From JBBRUG01 sp038247995 (GTDB lineage: Bacteria; Chloroflexota; Chloroflexia; Chloroflexales; Chloroflexaceae): 28,540 nt of DNA. Every line of letters begins with the position of its first letter. Position 1 is the stretch's first letter. The translations under genes and the position numbers were made by a program. A model generated the notes under the pieces. The model was not told where the DNA came from. It ran no database searches and worked only from the letters and a program-made list of their open reading frames with translations. The DNA is taken from the NCBI GenBank assembly GCA_038247995.1, contig JBBRUG010000030.1, forward strand, positions 1-28,540, given 5' to 3'. This document shows, piece after piece, positions 14,865 through 21,374 of this stretch.

Positions 14865-14949
14865 GAGATACGTAGGGGCGCGTCGTGACGCACCCGAATG
14901 CCGTGACGAGAGATACGTAGGGGCGCACTGCGACGCGCTCGAATGCCGT
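14865..14949. repeat. Two imperfect 40-bp direct repeats with palindromic core
   Basis: Copies at 14865-14904 and 14910-14949 (start GAGATACGTAGGGGCGC, end CGAATGCCGT) differ at about 7 positions. The core GTAGGGGCGC...GACGCRC is half of the palindrome found complete at 16856-16887, so this is probably a dispersed REP-like element. It separates the B12-subunit gene from meaB. Confidence 0.8.
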
Positions 14950-14973
14950 TAGGGTGCGCCCGCCCAAAGCAAT

Positions 14974-15381
14974 TTAGTCCCGAGCGACGCCAGCATTTTC
15001 TTTAATAAAGCGAATAATGTCGTGGGTGGAGGCGCCGGGGCCAAAGACGGCGGCGATCCCATGTTCCGCCTTCAGTTTGGTCGCGTCGTCGTCGGAGATA
15101 ATGCCGCCGGCCACAACCAGTACATCGTCCATCTGCTGTTCGCGGAGCAGTTGGGCCACTTTGGGCAGCAGCGTCATATGGGCGCCGGAGAGGATCGAGA
15201 GGCCGATCACGTCAACGTCCTCCTGCAATGCCGCCTCGACAATCATCGTGGGCGTTTGCTGCAGGCCGGTGTAGATCACCTCCATGCCGGCGTCGCGCAA
15301 AGCACGAGCGATCACTTTGGCGCCCCGGTCGTGGCCGTCGAGGCCAGGTTTTGCTACCAGCACCCGGATCTTGCGCTCCAT
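14974..15381 (-). CDS. Methylmalonyl-CoA mutase B12-binding (C-terminal) subunit
   Basis: About 135 residues, the size of a stand-alone cobalamin-binding domain. KIRVLVAKPGLDGHDRGAKVIA contains DGHDRG, whose His is the lower axial cobalt ligand. GLSILSGAH and VVAGGIISDDDA are the conserved nucleotide-tail-binding loops. The catalytic TIM-barrel subunit is not in the window, so the enzyme is of the split type. With MeaB it converts methylmalonyl-CoA and succinyl-CoA, as in propionate metabolism or the 3-hydroxypropionate bicycle known from Chloroflexus. ATG 15381 is preferred over ATG 15387 because GGAG lies 9 bases before it but only 3 before the other. Upstream is a repeat-built hairpin, and a possible -10 TACAAT lies at 15526-15521 on this strand. 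Confidence 0.93.
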   Translation of the reverse strand: MERKIRVLVAKPGLDGHDRGAKVIARALRDAGMEVIYTGLQQTPTMIVEAALQEDVDVIGLSILSGAHMTLLPKVAQLLREQQMDDVLVVAGGIISDDDATKLKAEHGIAAVFGPGASTHDIIRFIKENAGVARD

Positions 15382-15397
15382 GGGCATGATCTCCGTT

Positions 15398-15438
15398 GAT
15401 TCAGGCTTCAGAACTCAGCAAGCTGAAACCTGAAGCTG
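15398..15438. repeat. Degenerate heptamers forming an inverted repeat
   Basis: In 7-base register the sequence reads three units ending TCAG (GATTCAG, GCTTCAG, AACTCAG) and then three ending CTG. The halves pair: 15400-15411 with 15423-15434, 11 of 12 bases. It lies in the divergent region between the B12-subunit gene and pgk. Confidence 0.55.
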
Positions 15439-15527
15439 CGCCGATCTTACAACTCGCTCAAGTGCGCTCAAGCCTGCTCTTCAGGGTGAGCCTACCTCGG
15501 CGACGCACCTGACAGGGTTTATTGTAC

Positions 15528-15541
15528 GTCCAAAGTTGGAC
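15528..15541. promoter_or_regulatory. Palindrome GTCCAA-AG-TTGGAC between divergent genes
   Basis: Perfect 6-bp arms around two bases, 123 bases upstream of the pgk start codon and 147 upstream of the B12-subunit start. The symmetry and position suggest an operator serving one or both genes; there is no other support. Confidence 0.35.
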
Positions 15542-15605
15542 ATTTGATCGGGTAGTATTGACCATTATAACACGGCGAGTGACAACCAAACGGGGCGCTG
15601 AAGCG

Positions 15606-15614
15606 TGCTACAAT
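15606..15614 (+). promoter_or_regulatory. Extended -10 element TGCTACAAT of pgk
   Basis: TGC-TACAAT lies 36 bases before ATG 15651, giving a predicted leader of about 30 bases. There is no TTGACA at the right spacing, which is acceptable for an extended -10 promoter. Confidence 0.5.
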
Positions 15615-15650
15615 GCGGACGCTCACACACATTGGCAAAGGAGAGAACCA

Positions 15651-16850
15651 ATGGCCAAGCAGACGATCCGCGACATTGAGTGGGCCGGCAAGCGGGCGCT
15701 GGTGCGCGTCGATTTTAATGTTCCGCAGGATGATCAGGGCAATGTAACCGATGATACCCGTATTCGTGGCGCGCTGCCGACGATCCGCTACTTACTGGAT
15801 CACGGCGCAAGCGTGGTCCTCATGTCGCATCTTGGGCGCCCCAAGGGCAAGGTGAACCCGAAGTACAGCCTGCGCCCGGTGGTAGAACGGCTCTTTACGT
15901 TGTTGCCTGAAGCGACTGAGGTGAAGAAGACTGAGGCGATCAGCGGCCCGGCGGCGCTCGCAGCGGCGCAAGCGCTCAAGCCTGGTCAGGTGCTGATGCT
16001 CGAAAATACTCGCTTCGACCCGCGTGAAGAAGAAAATAGCCCCGAGTTGTCGGCTGAACTGGCCCAACTCGGCGATGTCTATGTCAATGATGCCTTCGGC
16101 ACAGCGCACCGGGCCAACGCCAGCACCGAGGGTGTGGCGCATCACTTACCGGCTGTGGCCGGCTTCCTGATGGAAAAAGAGTTGGCGTTTATCGGCGGTG
16201 CGCTTGAAGATCCACAGCGCCCCTTTGTGACGATCATCGGCGGGGCGAAGATCAGCGACAAAATCGGCGTGATCGAGAACCTACTCGGCAAGGTTGATGC
16301 GCTGTTGATCGGCGGCGGGATGGCCAATACGTTCTTGCTTGCGCAGGATAAGCAGTTGGGTGACTCGCTGGTGGAGCTGGAAAGTGTTGCGACGGCACGC
16401 GACCTGATCGCGCGCGCTGAGGCAGGTAAGGTGCGCCTGCTGTTGCCCACCGATGTCGTTGTTGCCGATGCCTTCAGCGCCGACGCAAACCAGAAGGTAG
16501 TGAGTGTTGATGCGGTGGAGTCGGGCTGGCGTATTCTCGACATCGGTCCGGAGACGGCGCAGGTGTACGCCGCTGAAGTAGCCGGTTCAAAGACGGCAAT
16601 TTGGAATGGGCCGATGGGCGTGTTTGAACTGGAGCCGTTTGCTGCCGGTACGCGGGCGATTGCCGCCGCAATGGCTGAGGCTTCCGCCAAAGGCGGCATA
16701 ACCATCGTCGGCGGCGGCGACTCGGTGGCCGCCGTGGAGCAGGCCGGCCTTGCCGAGCAGATGAGCCACGTCAGCACCGGCGGCGGCGCCTCGCTGGAGT
16801 TGCTTGAAGGCCAGGTACTGCCGGGCGTTGCGGCACTGAACGATAAGTGA
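15651..16850 (+). CDS. pgk: Phosphoglycerate kinase
   Basis: A 399-residue cytoplasmic enzyme converting 1,3-bisphosphoglycerate and ADP to 3-phosphoglycerate and ATP in glycolysis, or the reverse in CO2 fixation and gluconeogenesis. RALVRVDFNVPQD is the N-terminal signature; SHLGRPKG binds the substrate; LENTRFDPREEENS, VNDAFGTAHR, GGAKISDKIGV, NGPMGVFE and the C-terminal GGGDSVAAVE loop for nucleotide binding are all present. Length is normal for bacterial PGK. The start is ATG 15651 with AAAGGAGAG 7 to 15 bases upstream; the frame is open further upstream but that stretch is promoter DNA. It appears to be monocistronic, with its own extended -10 promoter and a palindromic terminator shared with the convergent gene. 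Confidence 0.97.
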   Translation: MAKQTIRDIEWAGKRALVRVDFNVPQDDQGNVTDDTRIRGALPTIRYLLDHGASVVLMSHLGRPKGKVNPKYSLRPVVERLFTLLPEATEVKKTEAISGPAALAAAQALKPGQVLMLENTRFDPREEENSPELSAELAQLGDVYVNDAFGTAHRANASTEGVAHHLPAVAGFLMEKELAFIGGALEDPQRPFVTIIGGAKISDKIGVIENLLGKVDALLIGGGMANTFLLAQDKQLGDSLVELESVATARDLIARAEAGKVRLLLPTDVVVADAFSADANQKVVSVDAVESGWRILDIGPETAQVYAAEVAGSKTAIWNGPMGVFELEPFAAGTRAIAAAMAEASAKGGITIVGGGDSVAAVEQAGLAEQMSHVSTGGGASLELLEGQVLPGVAALNDK

Positions 16851-16855
16851 TATCA

Positions 16856-16887
16856 GCGTAGGGGTGCGTCGCGACGCGCCCCTACGC
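16856..16887. terminator. 32-bp palindrome after pgk (REP-like, bidirectional terminator)
   Basis: Arms 16856-16871 and 16872-16887 pair along 16 positions with a single T/G wobble. It begins 6 bases after the pgk stop and ends 15 bases before the stop of the convergent gene. The arm GTAGGGGYGCGTC matches the direct repeats at 14865-14949, so it is part of a dispersed family. It lacks a T tract. Confidence 0.65.
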
Positions 16888-16901
16888 CGTTTGTTGCTTG
16901 C

Positions 16902-18257
16902 CTACTGACTCGCCTGCGTCGTGTCCATGTCGGCTGCTTCGGCCCAGGGTTCCTGGTTCCCCGCCCAATCGCGGCTGCGCACGCGGAAGGCGAAATGCCG
17001 ACCTTCGTCCGGCCCCCACCAGCCGTCGGTTTCACTTACCGCGATCTTCCAATCCGACCATGCACCACGCGGAAGCTGGCGCACCTGCACATCGTAGGTG
17101 GCGATCCCGCTCATGTCGTCGCTGCCGTCCCAGCGCACCCGATAGCCGGCGCCTTCGCGCACAATTGCCGTAATCGTGGCATCGGGAGTTGCGGTATCCT
17201 GACGCGGCGCCCAGGCTAATGCGTCATAGCGGACAGTGAGCCGGTTGTCGCTGGTCAGATCGCTCAACTCTACCTTGGGTTGGTCGTTGGCGATGCCGCC
17301 GAAATGGAATGTGCCGAGCGAGGCCCAGGTGCCGGCGGCGGCCCGCTGATCGACACGCACCTCAGTGGTGGAGCCGTCGTGGTAAATACGGTACGTCGCT
17401 GATTGGGTAGCCGCCGTGCCGCACTCGGGGATGTAGGCCTTGAGTTCGTAAAAGCCGGCTGTCGGCAATTCAGGCGTCCAGATACCGAGATTAGTGCTTT
17501 TGCTTTGATCGTTGGTTGAGTATGCCCAGGCGTGCTTGCTGTTCATACCGCAGCCGAGTTCGAACCAAGGGCCGCCATTTGCGCTGAAAGCCGCGTCAGT
17601 GTTATCGATGGCAGTGGCGCCGGCTTCAACTTCGACCGGTTTCGGCGGCGGGCCGGCGGGCTCGGTGACGCTCGGTGGTGGGGCGACAGGCGCGGCCGCG
17701 CCGGGGCCGGGATCTTGCCCAAGCCAGAGGAACGATACTTCGACATAATCATTGCGGGTCATGCCCAGATCGTCCCAATACGTGCCGTCGGCAATGTCGA
17801 TCCCATTGGGATTGTTGATCTTGCGCCCGAACATGTCGCGGCCACCATTGTAGCCGTCGTAGTAAGCGGCGTGGGCCATGGGGCGGCCAACCGGCAGATC
17901 GCTGTAGCGCCGGTTGGTGTTCCAGTAGTCGTCGTTGGTGTTCCACGGCCCAACATCCCAAACCGGCACAACCACACTACGGCCTTTGTAGGTCAGGCGG
18001 ACTTTAAACTTGTCGGTGCCTTTCGGCGAGAGGGCTGCCCACGAGGGCAGGGCGACGAAGCGGTCGCGAGGAATGATCTTGTGGCCATTGGCCGTGGTGT
18101 AGCCTACCAGACCCTCGCGAGTAGCGAAGATGCGATAGGTTTGGGCGACGGCCTGGGCCGGTTCGGCGGCGGGGGCGGCCTGCACTTGGGCGGCGACGCC
18201 AATCATCAGTACCAGGATGGCGACGACGACGCCCTGACGTAAGTAGCCTTCACGCAT
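16902..18257 (-). CDS. Secreted protein with RlpA-like barrel, golvesin C-terminal-like and Fn3-like domains
   Basis: A 451-residue exported protein, start ATG 18257 with AGGAGAA 8 bases upstream. Residues 1-28 are a signal peptide (VVVAILVLMIGVAAQVQA). Residues about 40-180 resemble a double-psi beta-barrel of the RlpA/3D kind (VRLTYKGRSVVVPVWDVGPWN), a fold of peptidoglycan-active proteins. A Pro-rich linker follows. Residues about 220-360 match the golvesin C-terminal-like domain (WAYSTND, GFYELKAYIP, TYRIYHDG, RLTVRYDALAW). The C-terminal 90 residues look like a fibronectin type III domain (YRVRWDGSDDMSGIATYDVQ, FAFRVRSRDWAGN). I infer a wall- or polysaccharide-binding role outside the cell. 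No clear catalytic residues can be named. It is downstream of the DUF3048 lipoprotein on the same strand. Confidence 0.8.
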   Translation of the reverse strand: MREGYLRQGVVVAILVLMIGVAAQVQAAPAAEPAQAVAQTYRIFATREGLVGYTTANGHKIIPRDRFVALPSWAALSPKGTDKFKVRLTYKGRSVVVPVWDVGPWNTNDDYWNTNRRYSDLPVGRPMAHAAYYDGYNGGRDMFGRKINNPNGIDIADGTYWDDLGMTRNDYVEVSFLWLGQDPGPGAAAPVAPPPSVTEPAGPPPKPVEVEAGATAIDNTDAAFSANGGPWFELGCGMNSKHAWAYSTNDQSKSTNLGIWTPELPTAGFYELKAYIPECGTAATQSATYRIYHDGSTTEVRVDQRAAAGTWASLGTFHFGGIANDQPKVELSDLTSDNRLTVRYDALAWAPRQDTATPDATITAIVREGAGYRVRWDGSDDMSGIATYDVQVRQLPRGAWSDWKIAVSETDGWWGPDEGRHFAFRVRSRDWAGNQEPWAEAADMDTTQASQ

Positions 18258-18328
18258 CGATTGGGTTCTCCTGCGATAGCGGCAGCAAGGGGTGTGCTGG
18301 TCGAAATGGAGCTGCCTGACGGGCTATC

Positions 18329-18379
18329 GCGGGAGTATTCCGGTAGCTCACAGAATGGTGAGCCGCCTGAACACTCCGC
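18329..18379 (-). terminator. Long imperfect hairpin between the DUF3048 gene and the golvesin-like gene
   Basis: GCGGGAGT (18329-18336) pairs with ACTCCGC (18373-18379, one bulged G). TTCCGG pairs with CCTGAA around one mismatch. GCTCAC (18346-18351) pairs with GTGAGC (18358-18363), loop AGAATG. It lies 50 bases after the stop at 18430. No U tract is present, so it may be a terminator, an mRNA-stability element or a repeat. Confidence 0.45.
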
Positions 18380-18429
18380 ATTATTGAGCGGGCACGGTGT
18401 CTGCCGCGGGGCTACTTGGCCCAACCCGC

Positions 18430-19581
18430 TTATTCAACTACAAGGTTTGCCAGCGCTGGGATCGCGGCGATCCAGACAGTACCGGCATTTAGTTCGACTT
18501 CGGCGCCGTCAGTATTGGTGTAAAACTGGAGTTGGGCAAAGCCGGCCGGTTTGCGCCAGGTTCCCTCGATCATCTGGCCGTCACGAAAGATTCGCGCCGG
18601 CCCTTCACCAACTACCTGCTGCTCGATCCGGCGTTTGGTATCGCCAGGTACCGGGCGCTCAAGCACTTCCAGAATAACGACGTTCTTGAAGCTCAACTGC
18701 TCGCCCGTGCGGCCATCTACATGCGGCCGTTGCTGGCGAAAATAGACATAATCATTGGTGTCCGGGCGATAGGCCCAGGCGACATAGGCATCGCGATAGA
18801 TGAAATAATAACTCAGACTCTGCGCTGCCGGGCGCTCGGCTGCCGGCGCGTCGGCCTTGAAGAGGAACCCAATCTCGCTCAGATTATCAGGCGTAGCCTG
18901 ATCCTGAACCGCCGTGAATTCCGCGATGGCGGCACTGTTGGTGAAGAGATTATGCGGTGCGGCGCGATCGCTGCTGCGGCTGAAGGCGCCGCGGGTGTTG
19001 CCACGCAGTGCATCCATATTCACCAGTTCGATCGAGGTTTCGGCGAGCAGCAGGCCGTCGGGCGAGCCACCGGCGTGCACATAGGTCGCGCGTAGCCCCT
19101 TGGCCCACTCGACATAATAACTACGCGCACTGCGCACCGGGCCGATATTACTCAGCGCCGGCGTAATTCCATCGGCATAAATGCCCATATAGCGCGTAAT
19201 TCCAAACTCAGCCAGCGCTTCAAATACCACGCTGGCTTGCGCCAGTCCGATCTGCGGGTAGGCCGCAGGGTGGTTGTCGAACATCACCGCCGCCGGCCGT
19301 GAGGTGAGGCTGCCGCGAAACAGAGCGCCCTCGGCCGTGATCGGTTCCGGCGTTGCAGTGGGCGGCACCGGTGTTGCGGTAGGCGGTTCGGGCGTCGCAG
19401 TAGGCCGTGCTGTTGGCGTCGCAGTGGGTGGCGTGTCGGTGGGGGTCGGCGGCGCGGCTGTGGCGGCGGGCGGCTCGGTGGGTGCGGGTGTGGGTGGAAG
19501 GGTAGCCGCCGGGTTGGCGCAGGCTGCGAGCAGCCCAACAACCAGGAGCAGCAAAACAACACGATGCAAGATAGTCAGCAT
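18430..19581 (-). CDS. DUF3048 (YerB-like) lipoprotein
   Basis: About 383 residues. ATG 19581 is chosen because the candidate -10 at 19635-19643 puts the transcription start near 19628, downstream of the longer start at 19644, and because it begins directly with the lipoprotein signal (VVLLLLVVGLLAACA; lipobox LAAC). A long Thr/Pro linker (about 22-85) separates the lipid anchor from a DUF3048 module: RPAAVMFDNHPAAYPQIGLAQA, VFEALAEFGITRYMGIY, NIGPVRSARSYYVEWA, and the C-terminal WIAAIP strand. DUF3048 proteins such as Bacillus YerB are surface lipoproteins without an established biochemical activity. It is therefore a membrane-tethered envelope protein of unknown function. Confidence 0.88.
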   Translation of the reverse strand: MLTILHRVVLLLLVVGLLAACANPAATLPPTPAPTEPPAATAAPPTPTDTPPTATPTARPTATPEPPTATPVPPTATPEPITAEGALFRGSLTSRPAAVMFDNHPAAYPQIGLAQASVVFEALAEFGITRYMGIYADGITPALSNIGPVRSARSYYVEWAKGLRATYVHAGGSPDGLLLAETSIELVNMDALRGNTRGAFSRSSDRAAPHNLFTNSAAIAEFTAVQDQATPDNLSEIGFLFKADAPAAERPAAQSLSYYFIYRDAYVAWAYRPDTNDYVYFRQQRPHVDGRTGEQLSFKNVVILEVLERPVPGDTKRRIEQQVVGEGPARIFRDGQMIEGTWRKPAGFAQLQFYTNTDGAEVELNAGTVWIAAIPALANLVVE

Positions 19582-19634
19582 TCCTGATGAGGGTCCTTCC
19601 GCATACGAGGCGGTGCGACGAACGAACGGCGCGT

Positions 19635-19643
19635 ATTGTAGCA
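19635..19643 (-). promoter_or_regulatory. Extended -10 element TGCTACAAT before the DUF3048 gene
   Basis: On the minus strand TGC-TACAAT, identical to the elements before pgk and the metallophosphoesterase. Transcription would begin near 19628, which decides the start codon at 19581. Confidence 0.5.
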
Positions 19644-19801
19644 CATCTTGCCTGTCATCTTTTCGTTACCTGATCAGCTTCCACGATGGCGGGGCGTAGG
19701 AGTAGGGTACGCATGCACGCAGAATGCATCGTGCGGCGCGGGCTTTTGCTCACTAGCACGCGAAATGTTCTCGTCTCGTGGAAGCAGTAAGGAGGCAATG
19801 A

Positions 19802-20833
19802 ATGGATCACGTTCGTACCCGCCGGTCGCTCCGTTTTGCAGCAGCCGGTTTTGCCGGTTTGCTCGCCCTTGTCCTGGCCACATTCACCTGGGGCTCGTTG
19901 GCGAATTCGGCCAGCCTGAGCGCTAGCCCAACCGAGCCGCGTCAGAATGATACGGTGACGTTGGTAGGTAGCGGCTTTGTGCCTTTTGAGCCGGTGTCGG
20001 TCTGGATTACCTATCCCGATTTTCGGGTCTATGGTGTGGCGGAGGTAGCCACCGATGCGTCGGGCGCGTTCAGTTTTCCTTACGTGCCGGATTTCCTGGG
20101 CGCCACATTCACACCGACGGGTAAGTATACCTACACAGCGCATGGCCAACTTAGCGGGCGTGAGGTTTACGCCGAGATCAATGTTGCGATCGGCCAGGCG
20201 CCGGGCGTATCAGCAGGCGTGACGCTGACCTCAGCTCCCGGCGCTGATGCGCAGGGTAGCTATTTTGCCTTTACCGGCAGTGGGTATACGGCCAACGAGG
20301 AAGTTGCAGTCTGGCTGCGCTACCCCGACAACAGCGTCGCCGATTTGGGCCGGACGCAGGCCGCGAACGACGGCAGTTTGTACTATGTCGTCTATATCAT
20401 CGGGGCGCCGGTGGGCAACTATGCGCTCACGGCGCGTGGGTTGAGCAGCAGCGCAAACGGGATTGCCGAGTTTAGTGTGCAGGTCAGCGATCTGACGGTA
20501 GCAACCGGCACGGCGCAGTTGCAGGTTGGCCCCAGCCCGGATACGCAGCGCAGCTTTGCGAGCTTCACCGGCAGCGGCTTCCAGTCCGGCGAGATTGTGA
20601 CCGTATGGGTGACTCTGCCGGACTATTCGACGCTCTGGATTGGTGATGTCGTTGTCGATGGGGCGGGCAATTTTGGGGCGGTGCTCTACCTGAGCGAGCA
20701 GGAACCGGTGGGCTTCCGCACCTATACGGCGTATGGCAATAGCAGCGGACGGCGCGCCACAGCCGATTACACACTCCAGCCCGGCGGCGGCAATCCGGCC
20801 CTCAACGCGCAGGTGGACACTGTAGTTGAGTAG
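19802..20833 (+). CDS. Secreted protein with three tandem Ig-like repeats
   Basis: A 343-residue exported protein; ATG 19802 follows AAGGAGG (19789-19795) by 6 bases. A competing ATG at 19798 is in another frame. Residues 1-36 are a signal peptide. Three homologous modules of about 95 residues follow, each containing a GSGF or GSGY strand, E.V.VW with Y/LPD (VWITYPDFR, VWLRYPDNS, VWVTLPDYS), a G-F/L-Y turn and a Y..TA.G...S ending. The pattern is that of a bacterial Ig-like beta-sandwich. There is no anchor or catalytic motif, so a surface structural or binding protein is inferred. The gene is isolated, with its own ribosome site and a very stable shared terminator. Confidence 0.82.
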   Translation: MDHVRTRRSLRFAAAGFAGLLALVLATFTWGSLANSASLSASPTEPRQNDTVTLVGSGFVPFEPVSVWITYPDFRVYGVAEVATDASGAFSFPYVPDFLGATFTPTGKYTYTAHGQLSGREVYAEINVAIGQAPGVSAGVTLTSAPGADAQGSYFAFTGSGYTANEEVAVWLRYPDNSVADLGRTQAANDGSLYYVVYIIGAPVGNYALTARGLSSSANGIAEFSVQVSDLTVATGTAQLQVGPSPDTQRSFASFTGSGFQSGEIVTVWVTLPDYSTLWIGDVVVDGAGNFGAVLYLSEQEPVGFRTYTAYGNSSGRRATADYTLQPGGGNPALNAQVDTVVE

Positions 20834-20834
20834 G

Positions 20835-20883
20835 TGATTCGGCATCAATCGCGCACTGAAAGTGCGCGATTGATGCCGAATCA
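20835..20883. terminator. Perfect 23-bp stem-loop between convergent genes
   Basis: Arms 20835-20857 and 20861-20883 are fully complementary with the loop GAA. The structure starts 2 bases after the stop of the three-repeat protein and ends 1 base before the stop of the membrane protein on the other strand. A short TTT follows on the plus strand. It almost certainly serves both genes. Confidence 0.85.
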
Positions 20884-20884
20884 T

Positions 20885-21241
20885 TTATGGACAGGCATTT
20901 GTGAGCACTGGGCGACCACTGAAGACAACTTCGAGGGTTGTTCCATCGCGGAAGGTTGTGTAGCGGCGGGTGCGGGTGATCGCGCGGGGGCCATCGAAGC
21001 CGGGGAGGGTAACGCAGCCGTCGACGTAATGCTCTTCGTAACTGGCGGCGATTCCGCCGTGGAGGGTACTCACTAAATATTCTTGGGCGATTCCCAGGCG
21101 AGCGGGCGTAAAAAGTGCGATCCCACCCAGCGCAACCGTCGCGGTAAGGAAGAGCAAAAGTAGAAACGTGAAGCCGGAACCGAAGAGGCCTTTACGGCGC
21201 GGGCGAGCCGTGGCGCTAGGAAGTTGCTTGCTGGTAACCAT
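20885..21241 (-). CDS. Small single-pass membrane protein of unknown function
   Basis: About 118 residues from ATG 21241, which has GGAG 5 bases upstream; a longer frame from 21307 lacks a site. The first 20 residues are basic (SATARPRRKG), followed by a membrane helix (FTFLLLLFLTATVALGGIALF, about 20-40). The remaining 75 or so residues are probably outside the cell and contain two Cys (DGCVTLP and a terminal NACP) that could form a disulfide. I do not recognise the family. It lies 133 bases downstream of the biotin-carboxylase gene on the same strand. An ATTGTA/TACAAT box at 21315-21320 could be its -10. Confidence 0.65.
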   Translation of the reverse strand: MVTSKQLPSATARPRRKGLFGSGFTFLLLLFLTATVALGGIALFTPARLGIAQEYLVSTLHGGIAASYEEHYVDGCVTLPGFDGPRAITRTRRYTTFRDGTTLEVVFSGRPVLTNACP

Positions 21242-21374
21242 TCGCGCTCCGCAGGCTGGGAAGATGATTGAACGCATTGGAGCAACGTGGGCGGCTAAAC
21301 CGGCCACTTCTTTTATTGTAGCTGCCAGCGTTGAGCCGTCTATAAGTCGTTGGTACCGCCCGATAACCGCTCTA

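Noticed and set aside
15522..15650. Upstream extension of pgk
   Set aside because: The stretch contains the promoter and a palindrome, and the conserved PGK N-terminus begins at MAKQTIRD after a strong ribosome site.
15388..15650. Cobalamin riboswitch upstream of the B12 subunit gene
   Set aside because: No B12-box sequence (GCCACTG-like) or multi-helix pattern was seen; only repeat hairpins and a palindrome.
17532..18242. Plus-strand reading frame of about 236 codons opposite the golvesin-like gene
   Set aside because: Antisense shadow with repetitive Gly/Ala/Arg composition and no ribosome site.
20834..21076. Plus-strand frame whose first residues match those of a minus-strand frame (MIRHQSRT...)
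   Set aside because: Both are translations of the two arms of the perfect terminator stem at 20835-20883; the similarity is a consequence of the palindrome, not of homology.
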